A program made the translations under genes and the position numbers. Below the pieces are notes generated by a model. That model saw only the letters and a program-made list of their open reading frames with translations, made no database searches and was not told the origin of the DNA. From contig NC_037689.1 of the NCBI RefSeq assembly GCF_003255815.1, positions 50,224,933 through 50,288,932 of the forward strand: a stretch of DNA of 64,000 nt, written 5' to 3'. Shown here in pieces: positions 12,133 through 24,088 of this stretch. How positions within the stretch are numbered: the stretch's first letter is position 1; every line of letters starts with the position of its first letter. The DNA is from Theropithecus gelada (taxonomy: Eukaryota > Chordata > Mammalia > Primates > Cercopithecidae).

Positions 12133-12689
12133 AAAATTATTTCTTTTAAAATAATTGTTGTACTTTCATATTCTGACTGGACCCTGACTTATACAATGTC
12201 CACTATTACTATGAAACATTCCAGAGTTAATTCTGGGTGAGAACACATAAAATTTTGGAATAAATGGTTTCCAGATCACATAGCCCTTGCATAGTCCATA
12301 GATTTTTGGATGTTTGACACAAGAAGTCACATGTTCAGTAAACATAAATTGAACACCAACTGTTTCTCAGGCACAATGTTTAATGAGAAGTGAAATTTGT
12401 TCTCAAGTAATTCGCATGCAGGATAGTGATAAGGGATAGTGATAAAACCTTGTTAAAGATGAAGCTGGAAAGGTGGAAGGGACCAGATCATGAGGAGACC
12501 TTTCTGTACTGCTTAGAAGTTTTACTTCAAACAGACAGAAGAGGAGAACTATTGAAGGCATTCAAGACAACTAGGACACCATTATACTAATGTTTACTCA
12601 AGACTTGGATTTTCAGAACCTAAACACCCCAGTGAAACCAGGACTCAGATAGAAAAATTGAACGTTATTGGTACATTCCTAAGGCTTCT

Positions 12690-13420
12690 CCCACATCCGT
12701 TTAGTCACTGTCCCCACCAAAGGTAACCATTATCTTAACTCCTCTTTTTTCAAATTTATATATTTAATTTATATGACCCTGAGCTAGTTTGGCCTGTTTT
12801 TGAATTTTATGTAACTTGAATGAAACAGTATTGAACTATTTTGTTTCTAGTTTCTCTGGCTCAACATTGCTTGTGAGATGCATTCATGATCTTCTATAGA
12901 TTTGCTTATTCTCATTGCTATGTAGCCTTCTTTTGTGTGAATATTCCACAATTTATTCACATTCTATTGTTGACGAACCTCAAGGTAGTTTCCAGTTTTT
13001 AGTTTCTATGAGTAGCTCTGCTAAGAAAACTCTTGTTTATATCTTTTTGATGAATTCACATATACATTTCCATTGCATATATACTAAAGAAGTGGGCTTG
13101 CTGGGTAAGTGTATGTTCAACTTCAGTAGATACTGACAGAGTAGTTGTACCAGTTCACCCTACCAGCAGCAGTATATGAGAGCTCTAACTTATTCCACGT
13201 TTTTGCCAACATTCATATTGTCCCTCTGTTGCATGTTAGCCATTTGAATGGGTCTTTAGTTGCATCTTATTTTGATTTTAATATGTTTCCCAGATAAAGG
13301 ATAATGTTGAGCATACGTTCGTATTTTATTGGATATTTAAGTATTTGAATATTTCCTTTATGAAGTGACTATTCAAAAATTTTTCTTGTTTTATTATTTT
13401 ACCATAGATTGTTTTGAAGT
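12690..13420 (-). mobile_element. Old L1 3' region, antisense
   Basis: CTGTCCCCACCAAAGGTAACCATTATC, then CTCTGGCTCAACATTGCTTGTGAGATGCATTCATG and the TATTCCACAATTTATTCACATTCTATTG segment follow the complement of an L1M-type 3' region. Its first 25 bases (12695-12719) recur exactly at 14096-14120. Confidence 0.5.
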
Positions 13421-13764
13421 GTGCTATGTAACATCTAAATATTTGTTGACTTTCTAGATATTATATTCTTACTAATTTCTGATTTAATTACTGTGATCAT
13501 AAAATGCAACTTGCATGATTTTGACCTTTTGAAATTAATTAGAATTTTTTGTATGGTCCTGAATATGTCCAAGTGTGTGTTATATGTACATTTTTAAAAA
13601 TTCTGTGTTTGCAATTGTTGGATGTAATATTTAAAAAGAAAAACATAAATTAGGACAAGTTTGTTGACAGTGTTTGTCACAGGTTGAGTTATACAAAAGC
13701 AGATACTGAGAATACATTTTCTGTGTAAGATACTTACTAAAGATCAACACTTGTGAATGGGGGT

Positions 13765-14245
13765 AAGAAAGGAAATCCTGCCATTTGTGATGACATAGAT
13801 GAAAGTGGAGGACATTATGCTAAGTGCAAGCAGCCAGACGCAGAAAGACAAATACTGTATGGTCTTCCTAATATATGGAATCTAAAAAAGTCTAAATCAT
13901 AGGAACAGAAGAGAATGGTGGTTGCCAGGAGTTAGGGGGGAGTGGTGGCAGAAATGAAGAGATATTAAACAAAGGGTACCAAGGGTACCAAGGGTATAAC
14001 CTTTCAGTTATAAGATAAACAAGTTCTGGAGAATAATGTATAATGTATAATTGTTCTGTATACAGAACAATGTATAATGTACATTATACAGAACAATCCG
14101 TTTAGTCACTGTCCCCACCAGTATGAATGATGATGGAGGTGTCAATTGACTGTGATAATCATCACCCGATGTATATGTATATCAAACAATCACATTGTAC
14201 ACTTTGAATATATACAATCATTTTCAATTACATATTTTAAAGTAA
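13765..14245 (+). mobile_element. L1 3' end, sense, internally rearranged
   Basis: AGTGCAAGCAGCCAGACGCAGAAAGACAAATACTGTATGGTCT, then GGAATCTAAAAAAGTC, GGTGGTTGCCAGGAGTTAGG and TCAGTTATAAGATAAACAAGTTCTGGAGA are the L1MB/MC 3' UTR order; ATGTATATGTATATCAAACAATCACATTGTACAC resumes it near 14170. Between 14034 and 14120 the expected sequence is replaced by palindromes plus a copied 25-mer. A 9-bp unit (AGGGTACCA) is also tandemly repeated at 13973-13990. Confidence 0.75.
14034..14120. repeat. Twin perfect palindromes plus ectopic 25-nt copy
   Basis: A perfect 22-bp palindrome (14050-14071) abuts a perfect 20-bp palindrome TGTATAATGTACATTATACA (14071-14090), followed by a direct repeat of ATACAGAACAAT (14060-14071 and 14086-14097). 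Then comes a 25-nt exact match to 12695-12719, about 1.4 kb upstream. It sits within an L1 tail that should be continuous here. Confidence 0.85.
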
Positions 14246-14279
14246 TACAAATAAATATTAGGCAAAGGGTAGAAGATGA

Positions 14280-14560
14280 ATTACATTGCAGTCCCAACAA
14301 AGTCTCAGACAATCCTATGGGGCTCTCTGGAATGTATATGACCCATGGGAATTATATCTTAGTGGCCTGAAAGGCCTTGATTAGCCATTAGGTATGGGCC
14401 CTGGCCATGGTTAATAACTGGGTCTGGGTCTCACAGGTTAAGGCGTGCCCTTCAATGAGATGGCTCTCTGCAGCTGAGGCAAAATCTGAGGGAACTGACT
14501 TGGACAACAAATCCTCCCTTGAAGGGGTATTTGAGTAGTTCATCCTTGTGAGTGCCAGTG
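14280..14560. other. Unassigned, slightly GC-richer stretch
   Basis: Contains GGCCTGAAAGGCC and CAGACAATCCTATGGGGCTC-like text that hints at decayed ERV sequence, but I cannot name a family. No gene. Confidence 0.3.
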
Positions 14561-14569
14561 TTATTTAAA

Positions 14570-15060
14570 TCTCTTGTATTTTTACTGATTTTGCATGTGC
14601 TAGTTCTCTTAATTTTGTTTCATGTGTTTTAAAGTTGTATTGTTAGGTATAAACTTCTTGATGAATTGAGCCTTCTATCATTACAAAATGGACCCTTGTT
14701 ATCTCTGATAATGCTTCCTGTCTTGGAGTCCATTTTATCTGTTATTTAATATAGCAACAACATTCTTTCTTATACTTAATGATTGTTTGGTATACCTTTT
14801 TCAGTTCTTCAAAGTCAACCAGTTTCTGTTTTCAATGTCAAGATGTATTGTTTGTAAATAGCATGGAGTTTTGTCTTACTTTCAATCCGAAAATTGACCT
14901 TTTGAGTTTTTAGACAATTAAATGTTAATGTAATTATTGATATGGTTGAGTTTAAGTCTACCATGTTACTATTTGTTTTCAATGTGTCCTCTATTCTTTG
15001 TTCCTGTTTTCTTTCTTTTGGATTAACCAAATGTTTTTAGTAATCTATTGTATCTCCTCT
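14570..15060 (-). mobile_element. LINE fragment, antisense (tentative)
   Basis: Contains CAATTAAATGTTAATGTAATTATTGATATGGTTGAGTTTAAGTCTACCATG and TCTTTTGGATTA, phrases I associate with antisense L1 copies. Extent approximate; no intact frame. Confidence 0.45.
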
Positions 15061-15649
15061 ATTTTATATCAAAATGCTTGTTCTAATGATAAATTATCTC
15101 GTTATAGTTTACCTTAATATTATAAGGAACTTACAATAGTATAATTCCATTTATACCTTCCTCAATAAGTTGACCTGGTAATTTTTTGCTTTATGCCAGA
15201 CATTGTGTATGAAAAATTGTAGACGCTCTAGAAGATATCTTTTCCCAGTAGAGTTAGCCATATTTTCAGGGAGGAAGAAAGAGTAAAGTCAGATTACCCT
15301 AACTCAACCAGGCGCTGATTACCCTCAAAACTGCAATTTCCCCAAGATTCCGTCTTCCTCGGTTTTACATTCACTGTTAGTGTGTAGCCCAGCATGGATT
15401 CCAACTTAGAGGCTAGTGAACTTACAAGACGTGCCCCCTTTGCTGAGTTCTGAATTTCAGTTCTGCCCTCTCAGCATTGTAAGACTGATATAAATTCTAT
15501 TATGCTTTTCTTCAGCAAGGCATAATGTAGTTTTCAAGGATACATACAGAGAAATACATCCCATCCCATTACGTATGTTTTTCTTACAATTTAATGCTGA
15601 CTTCAGGAAGCAGGACCTATGTTCCTTTGAATATGGGTGGAATTGCTTC

Positions 15650-16052
15650 CACAGTGAAAAAAATGCTATGTGATTTCTGTAACTAAGTTGTAAAAGGCAA
15701 CATGACTTCCTTCCACCTGACCTTTTTGGGATATTCTCTCTTGGAACCAAGCCACAATCCCATAGAAAAGCCATAGGAAAGTGTTTAGATCGCAACCCCC
15801 ACCAAGGTCCAGTGTCAACTGCCAGATGTGTAAGTGGTGAGAAAATGAGCCTTCATATAATTCCAGCCCCGAGCCTTCACGCAGCCCCAGCTGACAATGA
15901 GTGAAGCAGAGACAATGTGATTGAGTGAAGCAGAGACAATGTGTCCCTCCCAAAACTTTCCCAAATAGCAGAATCGTGAGCAAATTAATGTTGCTGTTGT
16001 TTTAGCCTACTCAGTTTTGAGAAGCGTTATTACTCAGCAATAGATAATCTAA
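15650..16052 (+). mobile_element. MLT1-type MaLR LTR with internal tandem duplication
   Basis: GTGATTTCTGTAACTAAGTTG... GATATTCTCTCTTGGAACCAAGCCAC, then TTAGCCTACTCAGTTTTGAG and TTACTCAGCAATAGATAA match an MLT1-like layout with the usual end. A 24-bp unit starting TGAGTGAAGCAGAGAC is duplicated in tandem at 15898-15921 and 15922-15943. The minus-strand frames at 15457-15983 are antisense to it. Confidence 0.55.
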
Positions 16053-16499
16053 ACATGCAACTTTCTACGTAGCTTTTTAGCTTGAGACTAGCGCTGCCAA
16101 GTATTGGGAGTCACCAGTATTCCCCACGTTTCACCAGGATCTCAGCCCCATATATCCTAGCTGCTTTGTCAGTCCCAAACTCCAGTCTTTGTTTCTTAAG
16201 CCCCAAGAGATTGCCAAACTCTCTCTGTTGGCTTCTTTGCTTCTTGACTGTAGCTTTCTGACAGAATCTGAGCGTCTCACCCAGTGCTAAGAAGCTGCAG
16301 ATACCAGAATAGGGAAATGAGCTTATAGCATGTTGGCTTACCTCTCTGCACTTCCTTCACTCAGGGATCTTAGACTCTTAAATGAATCTTCTCTTGTTTA
16401 TTTTTCTTTTTCATCTGGTTGTCGTCAATGGCAACATTAGCCCTCCACAATTACTCTATCAGGACTGAAAGTGGAAGTATATATCATTGCATATTTAAA

Positions 16500-16915
16500 A
16501 TTTTTTTTTATTTTACTTTAAATTCTGGGATACACATGCTGAACATGCAGGTTGTGCCATGGTGGTTTGCTGCACCTATCAACCCGTCATCTAGGTTTTA
16601 AGCCCCGCATGCATTAGGTATTTGTCCTAATGCTCTCCTTCCCCTTTCCTCCAACCCCTCGACAGGCCTCAGTGTGTGATGTTCCCCTCCTTGTGACCAT
16701 GTGTTCTTGTTGTTCAACTACCACTTATGAGTGAGCACATGCAGTGTTTGGTTTTCTGTTCCTGTGTTAGTTTGCAAAGCATGATGGTTTCTAGCTTCAC
16801 CCATGTCCCTGCAAAGGACATGAACTCATTCTTTTTTATGGCTACATAGTATTCCATGGTGTATGTGTGCCACATTTTCTTTATCCAGTCTATCATTGAT
16901 GGGCATTTTAAAAGA
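16500..16915 (-). mobile_element. L1 3' end, antisense
   Basis: Same structure as 404-812: T-run, complement of the 3' UTR, the GCCATGGTGGTTTGCTGCACC phrase, CCCTTGTGACCATGTGTTCT and CCATGTCCCTGCAAAGGACATGAACTCATTC. Ends near the TTTATCCAGTCTATCATTGATGGGCAT segment of ORF2. 5'-truncated insertion. Confidence 0.9.
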
Positions 16916-18212
16916 TCTCCCTAGTGTTAATGTAGAGAATGGGCTGGGGGAGACCAGAAGTAATGGACAATAATCTGGGTGGGAATTGATGATGGAGTGA
17001 GTTATAATAAAAGTAGCAGGGCTAGAAAAAAATATTAAAAGTATTTAATGAATGATTGGAGCATACAATTTGCACAGTTTGGTACGAGTATGAGGGACAA
17101 AAAAGTATTTGAGAGCTTTGTAAGATTCTCACGTGAACACTGTGGTATGTGTTAAGATTCACTTAGATAAAGCATATTTCGCATAAGGGGTTGACACACA
17201 GAGATATTGTGTTAAATGTGAAACTCGTTCTGTTTCAGTTGTGGCTACAATATGTAGATGGAGATGGCCAATTGCCAGTAAATTTAAAATTCAGAACAGA
17301 AATCTCAACCACAAATAAAAAGACAATTGGGAGACCAGTTTATCAGTAGCACTTTGACACACAGAAGTGGATAAAAATCACCTTAAGAAAAGCATGTGGT
17401 AAGAAAGAAAATAGGTGAGCCTAGGAAAGAACAAACTTGCTTTGGCAACCCTTGGAAGGATGTAAAATGAAGTAAAACCACAAGCATCAGTTTCATGGTT
17501 CTCTTAATTTTCTCATATTGCTTTGCTTCTCCAATATAGACTTAGACGAATGTCTCTCAATGTGCAGAATACCCCTTTTTAAGTGAAAAGAGAGAAACAT
17601 CTGAAAAGTGATATGAGTCAGAGGAAAAGAGCATAGTTTCACGTGGTTCTCAATTTTAAACAATATAAAGTGGCTGAAATAACTTAGATAAATAATTATA
17701 TGCCCATATTACAACCCATGCTTACAATCCTGATTGACAGGGAAAATCAAACACTCCAGAAAACATACAATCATAATTTCAGTGGATTCATTTCAAAAAG
17801 AAAAACTAAGTTAATAGAAATACTATGAAATACAGGTAAAGCAATAGTGGCAAAGAAAGGGAGAATGTATGATGTTATAAAAAGTTTATTACTTACAAAT
17901 AAAATTTATTTTGGGGGAAATTACAATATGGAATGCATTCTTCAGTCTAGTCCACAACCTCAACTACATGCTATAAATTGCTTGATTAAAAAATACTTGA
18001 AATTCTATTTTAACTCTATTCATATTGCGACATAGTAATTCAACATGTTACAGAGACTTTTAAAGACTACCATTTCTAAAAAAGATAAAAAATATTTAAT
18101 CAAATAAGTTATGTAAATAAAATTATATGAAAATATATGCCATCTACAGTGGACAGCTTTGTTTATCAACCTATTTATTTCTCCTTCCTCTGGAATTAAA
18201 GTCTTTATTTTC
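16916..18212. other. No gene or recognisable repeat
   Basis: A+T-rich sequence without a recognisable family. The 62-codon frame at 17847-18035 shows no motif. Confidence 0.5.
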
Positions 18213-18528
18213 AGCTGGGTGCAGTGTCTCATGCCTGTAATCCCAGCACTTTGGGAGGCCGAGGCGGGTGGATAACCGGAGGTCAGGAGTTCGAGAACAG
18301 CCTGGCCAACATAGTGAAACCTTGTCTCTACTAAAAATACAAAAATTAGCCGAGCGTGGTGGCACGTGCCTATAATCCAGCTACTCAGGAGGCTGAGGCA
18401 GGAGAATCGCTTGAACCTGAGGTGGAGGTGCGGTGAGCCAAAATTGCACCACTGCACTCCAGCCTGGGCAACAGAGTGGGACTCCGTCACAAAACATACA
18501 TAAATAAGTAAATAAATAAATAAATATC
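18213..18528 (+). mobile_element. Alu SINE, sense
   Basis: From AGCTGGGTGCAGTGTCTC through the GGGCAACAGAGTGGGACTCCGTC end and an (AAAT)n tail. The 156-codon minus-strand frame at 18020-18490 is antisense Alu plus flank; this kind of frame can be exonised but no splice evidence is visible here. Confidence 0.93.
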
Positions 18529-19624
18529 ACAATATCTTTATTTTCCTTTAGACAACCAAATCTACTTACATATTTTTGGGGGCTTACTAGCTCGAGAGGC
18601 AAGCAAATGTCCTGTCAGTGTATTGTATTTTCCTAGCCACAAGGTTTGGTTAAGGCATCATGAGGTAACCCAAAATTAGTATCAACCATATAGTTTTGCT
18701 GGAAACATTAGGAATGAAATGTTACCAGTGAGGATGCCAAGTGGAAATATATAAGCCTGGAGTTGCTTTTGTTCATCTTGTTATGGTCCCACTCATCCCC
18801 AATTGTTCAGGACAATCCTACTTCATGCCTGTAATCCCAGTGTATTTAGTAACAACATTGTCCTGGTTTGGATAATAAATATCACAGTAACTTTATTCTT
18901 TGAAGAAAACTTACCTAAGAAAACGTTTAAAATTAAAGAAAGCAAACCTGAAAGATGGAAAGTAACCAACAGACTGTTAACAATATCATTTGAGTAATCT
19001 GAGCCTGGTGTACCTGAGACTGGGTCTACCCTTCAATTTTTTTCTTCTATATGAGCAAAAGTAATAATAGTAATAAAATAAATAAATAAATATATATATA
19101 TATAATCTTGTATTTCGTAATGGGGTTTAAATTGGATTTCTGCCACTTGCAATTGAAACAGTACTGATTATTAATGTATGCTATGTTAAAAGTTTGCTTA
19201 ATGACAAGAAAAGGTACACATTTATACAGAGATTTACATACTTCAAAAGGACATCTTCAGGATAAGAGGCTGAGACTTCTTTATTGTATTAAGAACCTAG
19301 AAACACTGACCATTCTTCTGATACAAAATCACTAAATCTTGGTTTAAGTTAATACTTTAATGTTAGTGATTTACAGGGGTCTTCTATTTGAAATACCATC
19401 ACGTCTTTCATTATTAGCAACCCCTACTCATCTTTCAAGACTCAGGAAACAAGCCTTGTCTCCTCAAAGACGCTCAGTTGAACAGCCAGGTGGACAAACA
19501 TGCCCTTCAAAGTGCCTCCATGCTACAGAATTCCGTGACCTCCATCATAATAACACCTACTATCTTATATTTCAAATTTGTTTTGTTGAGATGTGTTTTA
19601 TGTATATTAAAATTCATCCATTAG
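18529..19624. other. No gene; (TAAA)n/(TA)n at 19064-19105
   Basis: Mostly unassigned A+T-rich DNA. Simple repeat AATAATAGTAATAAAATAAATAAATAAATATATATATA lies at about 19060-19105. Confidence 0.5.
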
Positions 19625-19638
19625 AAGCATACAGTTCT

Positions 19639-19936
19639 GGCGAGGCGCGGTGGCTCACGCCTGTAATCCCAGCACTTTGAGAGACCGAGGTGGGTGGATC
19701 ACGAGGTCAGGAGTTCAAGACTAGCCTGGCCAAGATGGTGAAACGCTGTCTCTACTAAAAATACAAAAATTAGCCCGTCATGGTGGCAGGCACCTGTAAT
19801 CCCAGCTACTCAGGAGGCTGAGGCAGACAATTGCTTGAACCCAGGAGGCAGAGGTTGCAGTGAGCCGATATCTCGCCATTGCACTCCAGCCTGGGCGACA
19901 GAACGAGATTCCATCTCAAAAAAAAAAAAAAAAAAA
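19639..19936 (+). mobile_element. Alu SINE, sense, with 14-bp target-site duplication
   Basis: Full-length Alu beginning GGCGAGGCGCGG. The flanking AAGCATACAGTTCT is identical at 19625-19638 and 19937-19950, so this is a standard L1-mediated insertion. Confidence 0.96.
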
Positions 19937-19964
19937 AAGCATACAGTTCTATGAGGGTTTTAAT

Positions 19965-20740
19965 TTATTTTTAATTGATGAATAACTATATATTTATAGA
20001 GTACAATGTGATTTTTTTAATCTATGTATACATTGTAGAAAGATTACTTCAAGCTAATTAACACATCTATCACCTAACTAGCTTATACATTTTTGGTGAT
20101 GAGAACATTTAAAAAATCTATATTTTTTAGCAGTTTTGAAAGTTAAAACACATTATTAACTACAGTCACCATACAGCCCATACAGGACAAAAAAATCACT
20201 AAAACATATTCCTCCAGTTTAACTGAAACTTTGTATCCTTTCATCAATATCTCCCCTTTCCTCATCCCTACCACCCCCACCTACTTCTAGTAATAATCAC
20301 CTTTCTGCTCTTCGTTTCTATAAAATTGACTTTTTTAGGTTCAACGTATGTTTTGATAAATGCACACAGTCTTGTAACTACCATGAGAATCAATCAACAT
20401 ACAAAATAGTTTCACCGTTTTCCCCAGAGTTTCCTCTGTCCTCTTTACATTCAGTCTTCTTCCTCGACTCCAGCCCCTGGTAATTACTGATCTTTTTTCT
20501 GTTACCATACTTTTTTTCTATTCTGGAATTTCATATGAATTGGCAAAAGTTGTAGGCTTTTGTGTCTGCATTCTTTCTCTTAACATAATGCTTTCAAGAT
20601 TTGTCTATATTGTTAATTGTATCAATAATTTATGCCTGAATAATATTCTTTTGTATGGATATGTTGTAATTTGTTTATCTATTCACCTGTTGATGGACAA
20701 TTGGGATGTTTTCAATTTGGGAGAATTTTAAACAAAATTG
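19965..20740 (-). mobile_element. L1M-type 3' region, antisense
   Basis: Follows the complement of an L1 3' UTR: GATGAATAACTATATATTTATAGAGTACAATGTG, GCTAATTAACACATCTATCACC, GGTGATGAGAACATTT, ACTGAAACTTTGTATCCTTTC and then the ORF2 end (TGCCTGAATAATATTC, CACCTGTTGATGGACA). Small internal rearrangement near 20335. Confidence 0.75.
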
Positions 20741-20817
20741 GCTTCAACATTTGAGTATATATCATTGTGTAGAATTGTGTTTCAATTTTTCATGTGTAAA
20801 TCCCTCTCATATATACA

Positions 20818-20948
20818 CAAGTGAACCATATTAATGTAAGATATTAATAATAGAAGCTGAGTGCAAGGTATATGGGAACTCCCTGTACTATTTTCATTTT
20901 TGTAAATCTAAAACTATTCTAAAATAAAATATTTGTCTTACAAATGTA
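20818..20948 (+). mobile_element. Old L1 3' end, sense
   Basis: TGTAAGATATTAATAATAGAAGCTG, then GGTATATGGGAACTCCCTGTACTATTTTC and TAAAACTATTCTAAAATAAA match the terminal phrase of an older L1 family. Confidence 0.45.
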
Positions 20949-21152
20949 TAAAATATTTGAATAGACACCATATCATCAAATAATACATATAAGTGGCAAA
21001 TATGCACAGAAAAAGACACTCACCATTACTAATTATGAGCAAAATGCAAATTAAAACCTATTTATTTAGGTTTGCTTTAATATCTCTGTGACGATTTGCA
21101 GTTCTGCAGTTCACAGTGCCAGAAGATATACTTTTTGTTAAATTTATCTGTA

Positions 21153-21470
21153 GGTGGACTGAGTGTGGTGGCTCATGGATGTAATCCTAACACATTGGGA
21201 GGCCAAGGCAGGAGGATTACTTGAGGCCAGGAGTTCAGGACCAGCCTGGGCAATTTAGTGAGACTTTATCTCTACAAAAAAATAAAAAATAAAAAAAAAA
21301 AAAACAGAGTGTCGTGGCACATGCCTGTAGTCTCAGCTACTCAGGAGGCTGAGGCAAGAGGCTCACTTGAGCCCAGGAGTTTGGGGTTACAGTGAGCTAT
21401 GATGATGCCACTGCACTTCAGCCTGGGTGATAGAGCAGGACCCTGTCTCAGAAAAAATAAAAATAAAAAT
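21153..21470 (+). mobile_element. Old AluJ-like SINE, sense
   Basis: GGACTGAGTGTGGTGGCTC ... GAGCCCAGGAGTTTGGGGTTACAGTGAGCTATGATGATGCC are AluJ-type variants. The middle A-rich linker is expanded at 21278-21303. Tail contains AAATAAAAATAAAAAT. Confidence 0.92.
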
Positions 21471-22440
21471 AGAAAACTTTACATATTTTAGGACTTTCCA
21501 CATAGACGAATATGTTGTCTACAAATACAGTTGTATGTTTGTCTTCCTTTCTACTAATCAGTATTCCTTGTATTTGTCCTTGCCTTATTGCACTGGCTAC
21601 AACCTCCAGTACAAGGTAGAATAAAGGTATTGAGAGCAAACATCTGTGATTTCTTCATCATCTTAGGGGGAAAGCTTTCAGTCTTTCATCAGTAAGTATG
21701 ATTTCAGCTGTTGGTTTTTGTAAATATTTTTTGGTCAGGTTAAGGAAGGTCCCTTCCATTTCTAGTTTCCAAGAGTTTTATTGTTTTTGGTAGGAATAGT
21801 TGGTAAATTTTGTCAGATGCTTTTTATGCATCTAATGAGATGATTTTGTGATTTTTAAAACATTTGTTTAATATGATGAATTATATCAATGTGTTTCTAC
21901 TGTTAAACCAATCTTGTGTTCCTGGGATTAAACCTACTTTATCATAAAACATTATTTTCTTTATATGCTGCTAGACTCCATTAGCTAAAATTTTGGTAAG
22001 GTTTTTTGCATTTAGATTTACAAGAAATATGGACATATAGTTTTTCCTTTCCTTTCCTTATTTTTTTCCTTTTTTTTTTTTTTTTTTTTAAAGACAGAGT
22101 CTCCCTCTGTTGCCCAGGCTGGAGTGCAGTGGCACTATCATGGCTCACTGCAGCCTCAACCTCGTGGGCTCAAGTAATCCTCAGCCTCCCAAGTAGCTGG
22201 GACTACAGTTACGCACCATCACACCCAGCTTATTTCCTTATTTTTTGTAGGAAATGTTGCCCAGGCTGATCTCAAAATGCCTGGGCTCAAACTACCCTCC
22301 TGCTTCAGCCTCCCAAAATGCTAGGATTACAAAATGCTGGGATTACAGGTGTGAGTCACCGTACCTGGCCTATAGTTTCCTTTTCTTGCAATGTCTTTTT
22401 CTAGTTTGGAGTAACAGTGGTTAACAGTGGGGAGATTTTT
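21471..22440 (-). mobile_element. L1 ORF2 fragment (RT part), antisense, split by Alu
   Basis: The minus strand carries decayed ORF2 reverse-transcriptase text: the complement reads like CCTTATACCTTGTACTGGAGG region, TGATGAAAGACTGAAAGC and TTGATATAATTCATCATATTAAACAAATG. It is interrupted by an Alu at 22061-22370; TATAGTTTCC flanks the Alu on both sides (22036 and 22371) as a probable target-site duplication. Dead copy. Confidence 0.75.
22061..22370 (-). mobile_element. Alu SINE, antisense, inserted in L1
   Basis: Poly-T then AAAGACAGAGTCTCCCTCTGTTGCC to CACCGTACCTGGCC. Internal 16-bp tandem duplication AAAATGCTAGGATTAC / AAAATGCTGGGATTAC at 22315-22330 and 22331-22346. Confidence 0.92.
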
Positions 22441-23509
22441 GACCACAGGTTATTCATTATACCCTTGGGATGATAAGGGCCTATCTCTTTTCACTTAATA
22501 TTCAACATAAGAGACAACACACAGCAAATAAATGTACAAAAAAGAATGTAACCTTCCAAAAATATGAATTTGTATAACAAAATTTGCTTAATTTTTTCAT
22601 CTATTTAGTATGAAATAAAATATAAAAATTAATGCCAATATGTAATGCAGAATATAAGTCCTAGGTAGGAGGACTTGGGCCACTTGTTTTGTTTTCGTTT
22701 TCCTCAGTGCTCTTTGCTTGAGTTTACCTGGTGTCTTCGCTGTTCTCTTTATCATCCACTGTCTTATGAATATGGTCACTCCTGCCTGCCAACTTAAACA
22801 GTCATTATGTAATTCTAAATTTAAAAGACTGTATCTTCTATACAATAGAAAAATTAAAGAGAAAAGAAGAAAAAAACAAATATTTAAATAATTGATAGTA
22901 CATATAGGTTGCAATAGTATTCAATTACACTGTGAACTTTGACTATAGCTATGTCAAATTTATACCACTGGATGAAAACTGGAACAAAAAAGAAAAATGA
23001 AAGGAGCTGCTGAGGTTCAGTGTGTCATAGGTAGTATTATCAGTATATCCTTTATTACCGCTTTAACTTTATTTGCCTTGTAAATGTACATTAGAAAAAA
23101 TTTATAAAACATATATAGGTTACAAATTACTTTATTCTTAATCTAATTCATTTTTTTCTGATGGCATATTTCTTTCTTTGTTTTAATCTTGCTTTTAAAA
23201 ATATCAGTTTTATGGTTAAATATTCCCAACTCTTCTTCCATATTACATGACAATTGCATTGACATAGGTCAGTATGCTTGGATTCATGGAACAATTGTGC
23301 ACTACCATTGGTTTAGTAGATGAAATAGGCCTGTTACAAAAGGAAATCACTGCAATTGGGGTAAAAGTCCACATTGCCTGAGCCCAGCATCTTCACCAGG
23401 CAAATACATATTGAAGATGAGAATATATATGTGAGTAGGGTCCCTTCAGAGCTTTTGGAAGCCCATATATCCTGTTCTGTGCTCGATTTCTATTCATAAA
23501 TGAAATATG
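22441..23509. other. No gene or recognisable repeat
   Basis: A+T-rich; the 105-codon minus-strand frame at 22597-22914 contains no recognisable motif and is hydrophobic at its start only by base composition. Confidence 0.45.
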
Positions 23510-23818
23510 GGCCAGGCATGGTGGCTCACGACTATAATCCCAGCACTTTTGGGAGGCCGAGGCGGGCTGATTACTTGAGGTCAGGGGGTTGAGACCAGCC
23601 TGGCTAACATGACGAAGCCCCGTATTTATGAAAAAAAAAATACAAAAAAAAATTAGCTGGGCATGGTGGCACACGCCTGTAGTCCCAGCTACTTGAGAGG
23701 CTGAGGCACAGGAATCACTTGAACTTGGGAGACGGAGGTTGCAGTGAGCTGAGATCGCGCCACTGCACTCCAGCCTGGGTGACACAGTGAGACTCTGTCT
23801 CAAAAAAACAAAAACAAA
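23510..23818 (+). mobile_element. Alu SINE, sense
   Basis: GGCCAGGCATGGTGGCTCACG to TCTGTCTC plus an A-rich tail. The linker holds an expanded A-run (23628-23652). The 136-codon minus-strand frame at 23393-23803 is antisense Alu. Confidence 0.94.
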
Positions 23819-24088
23819 GCAAAATTAAATATGTACGTAGTTGTGTCTGGATACGTAAGGGATACCAATTCTGAATCAGTAGTTCCTCATCAAACATGGT
23901 TATACTACATGCAACAAATTCATAAAAGTTATTGCATCAAAAAACACTCAGAAATAAACATATTTGTTATCCTTGACTCTGCAGAGTAAATATGGCCATG
24001 TCCAAAAACATTCCTGAATTTCTCGTGGTATGTAACTAAATAAAGGATCAGTTATTCACTCATCTCTGGGGGTAAGAAACCAGTACCT

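Noticed and set aside
18020..18490. A 156-codon minus-strand frame
   Set aside because: Most of it is antisense Alu translation (the familiar VAQAGVQW / ASASQSAGITG phrases). No exon boundaries or host domain.
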